Assembly (NCBI GenBank): GCA_001871075.1 | Contig: MNUP01000032.1 | Span: 1-29,927 of the forward strand | Length of the DNA: 29,927 nucleotides | Reading direction: 5' to 3' | DNA from: Candidatus Desantisbacteria bacterium CG1_02_49_89 | Lineage (GTDB): Bacteria; Desantisbacteria; UBA1551 | In this document: piece after piece, positions 7,859 through 14,800 of the stretch | How positions within the stretch are numbered: the first letter of the stretch is position 1 | How the letters are laid out: each line of letters opens with the position of its first letter | Position numbers and translations under genes: made by a program | The notes under the pieces: model-generated | What the model was told of the DNA's origin: nothing | Seen by the model: only the letters and a program-made list of their open reading frames with translations | Database searches by the model: none

Positions 7859-8641
7859 TTAAACACATCCCCAGCAATCCAAAAACTGCTGACGGCTCTG
7901 TTTTATCGACTCGACCCATTCGGATCCCGCGTTCTGCGTGCAGCCCATCTCGAAAGTCGCGACTCCGTCAAACTTGCGCCGCCTCAAAGCCGCAACAGCT
8001 GCCGTCAGGTCCAGGTTCCCTTTACCCAGCAGCTGGTGCTGGTCATTTTCCCCGTCGTTGTCGTGCACGTGCAGTTCAAATATTTCAAGCGGCATGGAAT
8101 ATATGAAGTCCTCAACGGACATCTCCCCTCTCAGCCATTTCAGGTTCATGTGCCCCAGGTCCAGGAGCATCCCGAAACCATTGCCGCCGACATGGTCGGC
8201 AAGCGCCTTGAAATCCTCACGCGTTGTAAGGCAGGTCCCGTTCTCGACTGCCGCCTTTATGCCCAGCGGCGCTATTTCCCCGACAAGGTCCAGGATAACG
8301 CGCTTCATCACGCCGGTGTTCAGTTTTTTTTGGCCGCCTTCAACCGAATGGTACTGGTCTATTGAGAAACAAAGGACCTTGCCAGTGTTTTCGTGGAACG
8401 CCTTCACCGTTTTTATGTAACCGCCGATCTTTTCCGTAATGACTTCGCTTGCTTCGTTTGCAGTGTGGAAAGTGACGTTCAAACCGGTCTCTATGACCGC
8501 TTTGACAGCGCCTTCCTCCTCTTCCCTGTCCGAGAAGAAAGGATGCAGGCTTACAGCTTCAAAACCCGCCTCTTTGACCACCTTTATCTTTTCAGGCAAA
8601 GGCAGGTTCCCGATACCCCACTCTATGAATGATGTTATCAT
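7859..8641 (-). CDS. Sugar phosphate isomerase/epimerase family protein (xylose isomerase-like TIM barrel)
   Basis: The protein has 260 residues, typical of the AP-endonuclease-2/xylose-isomerase-like superfamily. The fold opens with FIEWGIGNLPLPEKI and GFEAVSLHPF. Metal-site residues of the family are visible: E133 (KAAVENG), D161 and H164 (LLDLGHMN), H191/H193 (FELHVHDNDG) and E231 (ATFEMG). The segment HDNDGENDQHQLLGKGNLD (193-211) is the typical catalytic loop. It probably isomerises or epimerises a free keto-sugar released in this locus; the substrate cannot be told from sequence. The start at 8641 has no ribosome site. A promoter predicted at 8651-8678 would begin the transcript only about 3 nt before the ATG. 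Confidence 0.85.
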   Translation of the reverse strand: MITSFIEWGIGNLPLPEKIKVVKEAGFEAVSLHPFFSDREEEEGAVKAVIETGLNVTFHTANEASEVITEKIGGYIKTVKAFHENTGKVLCFSIDQYHSVEGGQKKLNTGVMKRVILDLVGEIAPLGIKAAVENGTCLTTREDFKALADHVGGNGFGMLLDLGHMNLKWLRGEMSVEDFIYSMPLEIFELHVHDNDGENDQHQLLGKGNLDLTAAVAALRRRKFDGVATFEMGCTQNAGSEWVESIKQSRQQFLDCWGCV

Positions 8642-8650
8642 ATTTTATTT

Positions 8651-8678
8651 ATTATACTATGTTATATGAAAAAGTCAA
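8651..8678 (-). promoter_or_regulatory. Sigma-70-type promoter for the isomerase gene
   Basis: On the minus strand, TTGACT (8678-8673), 16 nt and TATAAT (8656-8651) form a near-consensus promoter. The predicted transcript start, about 8644, leaves a 5' leader of about 3 nt before the ATG at 8641. Confidence 0.75.
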
Positions 8679-8685
8679 GCGTTCA

Positions 8686-8714
8686 TTGACAATTATTGTA
8701 ATTTCTGATATAAT
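8686..8714 (+). promoter_or_regulatory. Perfect consensus sigma-70 promoter for the pseudopilin genes
   Basis: TTGACA (8686-8691), a 17-nt spacer and TATAAT (8709-8714) match the consensus exactly. The predicted start, about 8721, is 4 nt before the ATG at 8725, so the transcript would be nearly leaderless. Its -35 box is 7 bp from that of the divergent isomerase promoter. Confidence 0.85.
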
Positions 8715-8724
8715 AAGGTTTGAT

Positions 8725-9168
8725 ATGAGAAACGAAAGGGGATTTACCCTTATTGAGGTGGTAATATCGGCGGTCATTTTTCTGATCGCCATAGCGGGCG
8801 TCCTCTACCTTTTTCCAAGGGGTATGCGGTCCATAGCAAGAACAAAGGAGCAGACCCAGGCCGTAAACCTGGGCCAGGAAAAGATCGAGGAGATAAGAGG
8901 CGTTGCCTATTCAAGCATCACAGCAGGCATCCCCTCCTCGGCTCCGCCCTATAAAAACAGCGCTCTTTCTGACACCGCGGCCGGATGGGACCTTGCGGTA
9001 AGCCGCACCGTGACCGTGCAGGCGGTTGACGACGCCAGGGACGGCACAGGCGGGGCTGACTCCGACGGCGATATGGATGATTATAAAAAAATTTCCGTGA
9101 CCCTGAAATGGGCGTCAAAAGGTGAAACGCATGAGATCCAGCTGTCCACCATTCTTACAAAAAGATAA
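8725..9168 (+). CDS. Type IV pilin-like minor pseudopilin (PilV/GspI-like)
   Basis: The protein has 147 residues. The start at ATG 8725 is chosen because it puts the prepilin leader MRNERG directly before the processing motif G-FTLIEVV (cut after G6, E at mature position 5). It is followed by a hydrophobic helix (about 10-28) and a PilV/GspI-like amphipathic stretch, QTQAVNLGQEKIEEIRG. The rest, a short globular head with an acidic DSDGDMDDY segment, is variable. It would be processed by a prepilin peptidase and assembled at the inner membrane in a type IV pilus or type II secretion system. It is first of three genes that overlap or nearly touch; no assembly ATPase, platform protein or peptidase lies nearby. 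Confidence 0.85.
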   Translation: MRNERGFTLIEVVISAVIFLIAIAGVLYLFPRGMRSIARTKEQTQAVNLGQEKIEEIRGVAYSSITAGIPSSAPPYKNSALSDTAAGWDLAVSRTVTVQAVDDARDGTGGADSDGDMDDYKKISVTLKWASKGETHEIQLSTILTKR

Positions 9169-9682
9169 CCGGGCCGCGGGGGGTTTTACTCTCGCGGAGC
9201 TCCTGATCGCCTCTTCTGTTTCGGTCGCAATGATCGGCATCGCGCTGCTCATCCTGATCAGCAGCCTGGGCTCATATGTGCAGGGTTCAAGGCGGGCGGG
9301 GGTGGAACAGAACTCAATGCTGCAGTCCGAAAGGCTCGCGCGGGAGATCCGGCAGGCGAAGAAAATAACCCGGATAACAGAGACCGGGACATATCCGCTT
9401 TACTTAAAAATAAAATTCCTTGCCTTGAACGATAAAGAAGTTTCATACCTGTATGACGCCGAAAGCAAAAATCTTGCCCGCAAAGAAACCGGGGTGCCGG
9501 ACAGGATGATAGCGCGCATATTCCAGACGCATGACGACGTGGCCTTTGCGGGCTTTGACCGGGACGGCAATACCACAACTGTCCCGGCTGATGTAAAGTC
9601 AATAAGGATAAGCCTGAAGGTAACAGACGATAAGAACGAAAATACTTCCGCGGTAAGGACAATGATTTCTCTGAGGAATTAA
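9131..9682 (+). CDS. Type IV pilin-like minor pseudopilin (PilW/GspJ-like)
   Basis: The protein has 183 residues from ATG 9131, which has AAAGGTGA about 7 nt upstream; a GTG at 9122 in the same frame is possible. It overlaps the preceding gene by 38 bp, implying translational coupling. The leader of about 17 residues ends in AAGG-FTLAELLIA, a prepilin cleavage site with E at position 5, followed by a hydrophobic helix. The segment SERLAREIRQAKKI is typical of PilW/GspJ pseudopilins, where a long amphipathic helix leads to the head domain. It probably forms part of a tip complex with its two neighbours. Confidence 0.82.
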   Translation: MRSSCPPFLQKDNRAAGGFTLAELLIASSVSVAMIGIALLILISSLGSYVQGSRRAGVEQNSMLQSERLAREIRQAKKITRITETGTYPLYLKIKFLALNDKEVSYLYDAESKNLARKETGVPDRMIARIFQTHDDVAFAGFDRDGNTTTVPADVKSIRISLKVTDDKNENTSAVRTMISLRN

Positions 9683-9685
9683 AAA

Positions 9686-10648
9686 ATGCTTAACCAGAAG
9701 GGGTTTGTTTTTGAGGTGACGATATTCGTGGTGGCCGCGGTATGCCTATTCAGCGCCGTTTTTATGGGCCTCGTGGTTTTCAATACGAGAACAAGCAGGC
9801 GTATATCCTATTCGGCCATAGCGTTCTACGCCGCTGACGGCGGAATGGAGAGGGCGGTATATTACCTGAGGCAGGACCCAGACGCGGACTGGTCAAACGA
9901 CGGGGCAGATCCCCTGTTCAATGAATCCGGTTACAGGGTAAGAACCTACGGCGCGTCTAAGAATTCCGTGAAGGTTGAGTCGCTGGGAACGTTCCAGGGC
10001 GTGCAGAGGAAAATTTATTCCGAGATCACGAACTTTGACGCCGTATTCACCAGTACCCTGTTCTCCGGCTCGTACATAGGCATCGAGGGGAATGCCGACG
10101 TGGAGGGAAACGCGGTGGCATCCGACACTATATACATCAGCGGTTCCGCGTCCGTTGAAACACCCCAGGCGCATACTAACGTGCCCTTGCCGGAACTGAC
10201 TGACCCCGGCTATTACATAAACAAGGCGGTCGCGAACAAGATGAACGGGAATTCAGGCGCGGGCGGAAATTATTTCCAGGGCGGTTCGCCGGTGTTTTCC
10301 TCGCTGAACGGCGTGATATTCATTGATAAGAATCCAGACGGCTCCCCTGCGAACATTAACATATCGGCAAACATATCAACCGATGTTGCCTGGGCGGATT
10401 CCACATTTTTAATTATTTACGGAAATTTAATAATCAGCGGCAACGTGAATTTCAGGGGGCTGCTGTACGTGACCGGCGACCTGCAGATTGTGGGGAACGT
10501 GGAAACGAGAGGACCCCTTATTGCGGGGTCCATTTCAAAAGTGAGCGGCTCAACTGATTTGCATTGCTGGTCAAACCCAGCCTATGAAGACCCGCACGGG
10601 TTCCAATCCGGAGTAATGGCAATCAAATGGATGGAGCTTGCGCCCTGA
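9686..10648 (+). CDS. PilX-like pseudopilin with long repetitive head
   Basis: The protein has 320 residues and starts 3 nt after the previous stop, in the same operon. The N-terminus, MLNQKG-FVFEVTIFVVAAV, is an unusual prepilin motif: FVFE instead of FTLIE, but glycine and E5 are kept. It is followed by a hydrophobic helix to about residue 34. AFYAADGGMERAVYYLRQ (47-64) is the PilX/GspK-type A-x-x-G-x-E-x-A signature. Residues about 120-290 contain spaced glycine-rich strands (GIEGNADVEGNAV, SANISTDVAWADS, ISGNVNFRGLLYVTGD, LQIVGNVETRGPLI) that suggest a beta-solenoid-like head. It likely caps or modifies the pilus tip. The gene converges on the URO-D-family gene at 10757. Confidence 0.78.
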   Translation: MLNQKGFVFEVTIFVVAAVCLFSAVFMGLVVFNTRTSRRISYSAIAFYAADGGMERAVYYLRQDPDADWSNDGADPLFNESGYRVRTYGASKNSVKVESLGTFQGVQRKIYSEITNFDAVFTSTLFSGSYIGIEGNADVEGNAVASDTIYISGSASVETPQAHTNVPLPELTDPGYYINKAVANKMNGNSGAGGNYFQGGSPVFSSLNGVIFIDKNPDGSPANINISANISTDVAWADSTFLIIYGNLIISGNVNFRGLLYVTGDLQIVGNVETRGPLIAGSISKVSGSTDLHCWSNPAYEDPHGFQSGVMAIKWMELAP

Positions 10649-10664
10649 ATAGCTGAAAGGTGCC

Positions 10665-10715
10665 CGCCCCGATGTTGCGATGGGGCGAGGTCTCGCCCAG
10701 ATTGAAATCTGGGCG
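10665..10715. repeat. Double-hairpin palindromic element between convergent genes, copy 2
   Basis: The core GGGCGAGGTCTCGCCC is at 10683-10698. The right hairpin CGCCCAGAT-TGAA-ATCTGGGCG (10694-10715) has 9 perfect pairs. The left hairpin (CGCCCC 10665-10670 with GGGGCG 10682-10687) has a degenerate loop. It sits between two converging stop codons and could act as a two-way terminator, although no T run is adjacent. Confidence 0.8.
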
Positions 10716-10756
10716 GAAAAGTTAAATCAACTATCAATTGTGCCAAAATGAAACAC

Positions 10757-11818
10757 CTACCTTATTAATTTCAATATCTCTAATCCTTCTTCTTCGCTCG
10801 GGCAATTTGTTGAAATAAACAAACCATCTGAAGAAAGTTCCTTTAAAATATCTTTTATGTGGCTGCCTGGAAATCCAAGCAGCCATAATTTTTTTCCGGC
10901 TGATTGTATCTTGTGATAAAGCGGAAACCACTTTTCAGATTCAAGGCCTGGATGGCCTGCGCCGGGTGTCCACTGTATCCCATCCAGCCTGTCAATCGCC
11001 AAAAGTGAATCCAGGTGCTGGATCGCTTCTTCCCCGTCCAGATGATAAAAGGAATGGTCAAGCCATTCGCACTGTTTTATAAAATAAGGAAGCGCGAACT
11101 CATCAAACATATCCCTTGATATCATTGCTGACATATCACATTGAAGCTTGCACATTTTACCCGGTGCCCATGTCTGAAAGAAGACAGAGCAGGACCCCCG
11201 GTTCTTTCCATCAACGGCCTTATAGAGTCCGTCGTAAGACTTAAACCATAGGTCTAATATTTTCTTCTGGCATTGAAGGACCTGTTTGGGCAAATCCTTA
11301 AGGTCCAGTAAAAGCTGTTCTGAACCGCGCAAAGACGCGATCGTGTCAAGGTTCTCGATAAAATCAGGAAGCGAAACCATGAATTCCCCTTTGCTAGCCT
11401 CTGTTGCCTTCCTGGCAATATCAAGAGCAAACTTCCACCACTTGTTATTCTGGTCCAACTTTATCCTGGCAAGGTCTTTCCAATCTTTAATGCACGGGCT
11501 ATACCATACTGTGTCCTCTGCAAAAACCGGCTCACAGCCGATATGGGTTGCGAAGCTTCCTGGCCCAAGGTGGGTGTCAATACCCGGGAAAGCATCTTGA
11601 AGGAATTTGCAGCTATTTAGGTAGTTTATCCCCTGAGCAATACGATAATCTATATTGGTCCATTTCTCTTCTAAGCTTTTAACTGCCGGTATGGTGATTT
11701 TGGGCATAGGTTCTTTCCTCGGAGCATAAACCTGGAATATCATCCCTTCTGATCCCCTGCCCTTCCACCACTTTGTCCATCTTCCTTTTGCTGTTTCCCA
11801 GTCTTCTTTGTACTTCAT
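10757..11818 (-). CDS. Uroporphyrinogen decarboxylase-family protein (URO-D-like), paralogue 1
   Basis: The protein has 353 residues. The ATG at 11818 has GGAGAG about 5 nt upstream. The N-terminus (WETAKGRWTKWWKGRGSEG) and the later barrel segments YHLDGEEAIQHLDSLLAI and IQWTPGAGHPG follow the URO-D/MtaA/CmuA superfamily. It lacks the H-x-C...C zinc ligands of corrinoid methyltransferases, having H-L-D at the matching place. It also lacks the N-terminal arginine-rich motif of true HemE, so a haem role is unlikely. Such divergent members are common in sugar-degrading loci of PVC-type bacteria, but their reaction is not known to me. The parS site lies in its 5' leader. Confidence 0.72.
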   Translation of the reverse strand: MKYKEDWETAKGRWTKWWKGRGSEGMIFQVYAPRKEPMPKITIPAVKSLEEKWTNIDYRIAQGINYLNSCKFLQDAFPGIDTHLGPGSFATHIGCEPVFAEDTVWYSPCIKDWKDLARIKLDQNNKWWKFALDIARKATEASKGEFMVSLPDFIENLDTIASLRGSEQLLLDLKDLPKQVLQCQKKILDLWFKSYDGLYKAVDGKNRGSCSVFFQTWAPGKMCKLQCDMSAMISRDMFDEFALPYFIKQCEWLDHSFYHLDGEEAIQHLDSLLAIDRLDGIQWTPGAGHPGLESEKWFPLYHKIQSAGKKLWLLGFPGSHIKDILKELSSDGLFISTNCPSEEEGLEILKLIR

Positions 11819-11829
11819 GTTCTCTCCAA

Positions 11830-11845
11830 TGTTTCACGTGAAACA
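11830..11845. promoter_or_regulatory. parS: parS centromere site (ParB binding)
   Basis: TGTTTCACGTGAAACA is a perfect 16-bp palindrome and an exact match to the bacterial chromosomal parS consensus (TGTTNCACGTGAAACA). ParB binds such sites, spreads, and works with ParA and SMC in chromosome segregation. It lies in the spacer 12 nt upstream of the URO-D-like gene start, next to 150 bp of AT-rich DNA. Confidence 0.92.
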
Positions 11846-11995
11846 TAGATTTTGCTTAATTTTATTTAAAATACTATAATTTGGGATAGAGTTACTACTC
11901 TTTGAATAGAAGAAGTTTAAAAGATGGGAATAAATATACTATTATTGCTAAAAATTGATATTAAATTGGTTTTATATAAACATGCTGTTAAAATA

Positions 11996-12781
11996 CTATC
12001 CCTGACTGCTTTTTATGCTGTCAATCCACTTTTTAGTCCACTCAACAGCATCAAGCCTTAGATCGCAGATGCAGCTCGCAAGAAAAATAATTCCTTCTAT
12101 CTCCCCTGTTTTAAGAAGATCCAGGCCGAACCTGCATTGTTTTTCCATCAGCTCGACCTGCATCGGTTTGCTGTTCCCGAAATCATACATGTAGCAACCC
12201 AGTACCTTACGGCTCCCCGGGCACATTTTTTTCAGTTTCGCAAAATTCATTTCAAGACGCGCGAGATCTTCCGAATGCCAGGTCCACAGCGTTGTCACGT
12301 CGCACTCGTCAAGATACGGTTTTACCGCCAAATCCAGCTCGTGGGTGTAAAGAGTTACCCATAAATCCAATTTGTGCCCTGCGTCTGTCCTGTTGGACAG
12401 GCTTCTGCGTATATTCGCAATGTCCTGAGGTTTATACGCATTCATCCGGAAGGAGAAAAAATCATCCATTATTACGCCGCGTATGTTGGGGAATTTTTTT
12501 GATAGCTCAAGTAAGACAGGCACTTCGCTCTCGTTTGAACTTGCTGAATCGCCGATTATTGACCAGACCACTCTGTTTAACTTTTTAAAAGACGCGGCAT
12601 ACTTGCTGTATTCGGGAACTTCCGGCTTGTTGTTAAGCCTGACAAAGAGGATGTTGGAGACGCCCATGTAAGAAGCCGCTTCCGCAGGCGATATTTTTGA
12701 TCCTTCCTTAAACCCGTACTGGTTATTCACTCCGCCCGCAACATGCGTCCACAACCATAATTTATCCAATATGTTCAACAT
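11996..12781 (-). CDS. Uncharacterised barrel-like protein of the sugar locus
   Basis: The protein has 261 residues. I start it at ATG 12781, which has GAGG 5 nt upstream; a GTG at 12799 in frame would start inside repeat sequence. I do not recognise the family with certainty. Alternating strands and helices such as LWLWTHVAGGVNN, ILFVRLNN, RVVWSIIGD, IRGVIMDDFFSFRM, LDLWVTLYTH, DVTTLWTWHSEDL, KVLGCYMYDF and GIIFLASCICDL look like a TIM barrel. The DD in GVIMDDFF and the aromatic-rich strand ends resemble a carbohydrate-binding active site. No signal peptide is present. It could be a glycosidase-like or sugar-processing enzyme. Confidence 0.6.
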   Translation of the reverse strand: MLNILDKLWLWTHVAGGVNNQYGFKEGSKISPAEAASYMGVSNILFVRLNNKPEVPEYSKYAASFKKLNRVVWSIIGDSASSNESEVPVLLELSKKFPNIRGVIMDDFFSFRMNAYKPQDIANIRRSLSNRTDAGHKLDLWVTLYTHELDLAVKPYLDECDVTTLWTWHSEDLARLEMNFAKLKKMCPGSRKVLGCYMYDFGNSKPMQVELMEKQCRFGLDLLKTGEIEGIIFLASCICDLRLDAVEWTKKWIDSIKSSQG

Positions 12782-12912
12782 AACCACCTCTGTAACCACG
12801 AATTTCCACGGATTCTCACGAATTTTTCACAGGGAACCCTTCACCAAGATCGGCGGGCAAGCTTACGAGAACTTAAAATTTTTGGTTTAAACAAATGACA
12901 AATGACTATTGA

Positions 12913-14601
12913 CTAATGACTGCTTATAAAGGGCTTTAAACGCAGGTTCAGCGCCTTTGATTTCCCGTCGGAAATTGATAAGACAGACCCTGTTCCGCAG
13001 CTGTTCCAGTCCGCGATTAGTTTCCCGCCTTTTTTCGCACCGGAAATTTTAACCGCGGCTTTTCCTCCGTCGGCTTCAAGGTTCACAAGAACGATCTTTC
13101 CGAAGTTATAAACGCCGGGCTTCAGGCTGCCCAGCGTTATTATCTTCCTGCTCCGGACGATACCGAGCTTCAGGACCTTCGGGGCGCAGGTAAAGCGCAG
13201 GGTTGCGGCAATGTTCTTCTTAAGCGGTTTTGCGGAAACTAGTATTTCCTTATCCTTGAAAATCCATTCGGCTTCGACATTTTTATCCTTCCAGATAAAG
13301 ACGCGCTCATTCTTTTTAAACAGTTTACCGGGGGAAACGGTTTTGGTGCCGGGCACGGCAAAGATCGAAAAATGCATGGGTTTGTTTTCATCAATATCAA
13401 CAACGGGATTATCATCCTTTCTGTCCAACCTGAACCTGCTGCTGTCAAGCAAATAGGGGATTATCCACCTGGCGAATTTCTCCTCTGCTTTCTTGCTCCA
13501 GTACGGGTCTTTCTTTTTAATGTCGTAAACGCGAAGGTCTGTAAGCCTCGGATATGCTGCGCTGCCTTTATCATGGCGCAGGCGTGCCCTGTAATAAGGA
13601 GTGCATGCAACTACGCAACTGCTATTCTTTAAAGAGCTTCTCCAGCCCCCGGGCTGGTACAGGATCTGAGCAGGGGAGGGGGCGGAAAAATTTCGAAGAT
13701 AATTTTTTGAAAACTCGCTTGCTGTCACGCTTTCCGCCCTTCCTTCTTTATGCAGTTTTGCCAGGCAGGCGATCTGCTCTTCGTACGCCGCGGCAAGCAT
13801 TTTCCAGTCCCACCCGTTCTCCGCTACAAAAGAAGCAAGCCCGACTGGTTTTTCGCCAAGCGCGTGGTCTGTCAGTTTGTTTATGTAGTCTATTATCACG
13901 CTGCCCTTCAGGCTGCGCTGCTGTATCATTGCCACTTCTGTGGACCATATCCCTTTTTCATTACCGTAGTTTGAAGTAAGGTCTTCGGTAATCACCGGGT
14001 AAATAACTTCTTTGCCCTGCCCCTGCTTTGACTGCGCGGGCTGCCAGATATATCTGCGTGAAGGCCGGAAGGGAAGGTTTGGCCACCCGCCCCACAGCGT
14101 GTATCCGTCAATGCCGAACTGGTTCCTGCAAAGCCCTATCGCGCGCACCTTGTATTTTTCCGCCAGGTACTGAGCGGAAAAACTGTCGATCATCCACATA
14201 GACACGGTTTTCGGGTAAAACCTGAAGAGGGAGCGGTAACGCTTCATTATTACGTCGATCAGCAGCTTTCTTTCCTTTTGGCTATAACCCATTGTCAGGC
14301 AATATTTTGCCCAGAACCATTCTTCTCCCTGCCTGATCTTAAAAGGAATGCCTGCCTCCCTGCAATGGGAAGAGGTGATCTCCAGCCATACCCCGAGTTC
14401 CTGGTCTTTATCCAATCCTTTGCACAGCTCGATATATTCCGGGTCGCAAAGCGCGTCGTACCTGGGCAGCCAGGTCCCCGCGATGCCGTGTTTTTCAAGC
14501 AGGCGCTTCATTCCCCAGGCCATCTCCCTGTTGTTCCACGCCGGAGGCGTATCATCGCCGCGCAGGGGCAAGTTGTAGATAATATACTTATCTGTTTTCA
14601 T
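12913..14601 (-). CDS. NodB-like barrel protein with C-terminal beta domain, unknown substrate
   Basis: The protein has 562 residues from ATG 14601, with a weak GAAGA ribosome site. The N-terminal region has the look of a polysaccharide-deacetylase/GH57-like seven-stranded barrel: YIIYNLPLRGDDTPP (D16, D17), MKRLLEKHGIAGTWLPRYDA, ELGVWLEITSSHCREAGIPF (H79), SMWMIDSFSAQYL and KVRAIGLCRNQFGIDG. Residues about 380-560 appear beta-rich (FSIFAVPGTKTVSP, AEWIFKDKEILVSAKPL, LKPGVYNFGKIVLVNLE), like an accessory sandwich domain. There is no export signal. It is unlike the 4844-6253 protein in detail, but shares the general architecture of a barrel plus C-terminal module. Confidence 0.6.
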   Translation of the reverse strand: MKTDKYIIYNLPLRGDDTPPAWNNREMAWGMKRLLEKHGIAGTWLPRYDALCDPEYIELCKGLDKDQELGVWLEITSSHCREAGIPFKIRQGEEWFWAKYCLTMGYSQKERKLLIDVIMKRYRSLFRFYPKTVSMWMIDSFSAQYLAEKYKVRAIGLCRNQFGIDGYTLWGGWPNLPFRPSRRYIWQPAQSKQGQGKEVIYPVITEDLTSNYGNEKGIWSTEVAMIQQRSLKGSVIIDYINKLTDHALGEKPVGLASFVAENGWDWKMLAAAYEEQIACLAKLHKEGRAESVTASEFSKNYLRNFSAPSPAQILYQPGGWRSSLKNSSCVVACTPYYRARLRHDKGSAAYPRLTDLRVYDIKKKDPYWSKKAEEKFARWIIPYLLDSSRFRLDRKDDNPVVDIDENKPMHFSIFAVPGTKTVSPGKLFKKNERVFIWKDKNVEAEWIFKDKEILVSAKPLKKNIAATLRFTCAPKVLKLGIVRSRKIITLGSLKPGVYNFGKIVLVNLEADGGKAAVKISGAKKGGKLIADWNSCGTGSVLSISDGKSKALNLRLKPFISSH

Positions 14602-14800
14602 ATGTCTTCAGCTCAATTATGAATTATGAGTTATGAATTATGAATCAAAAGCATGGATTTTTATTGTAACTCAGGGCTTTAGCCCTGATATCAAACCTGA
14701 AGGTTTGAGTTACACATCGTTCTCAGTGCCTTCAGTGGCTAAAGCTTGTTTCGTGCTTTCGTGATACTTTCGTGCTTTCGTGGAAATTGTTGTTTTGGTA
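14602..14800. repeat. Spacer with three-way palindromic element and CTTTCGTG repeats
   Basis: ATTATGAGTTATGAATTATG-type repeats (14616-14645) come first. A three-stem element follows: GTAACT (14666-14671) pairs with AGTTAC (14708-14713), enclosing CAGGGCT-TT-AGCCCTG (14672-14687) and CAAACCT-GA-AGGTTTG (14692-14707). TTCGTGCTTTCGTG units at 14750-14781 recur at 17452, 18526, 21776 and 27119. No gene is seen. Confidence 0.8.

Noticed and set aside
11846-11995. AT-rich stretch beside parS as a replication origin
   Set aside because: No DnaA boxes or repeated 13-mers are evident, and no dnaA or other origin genes are nearby.
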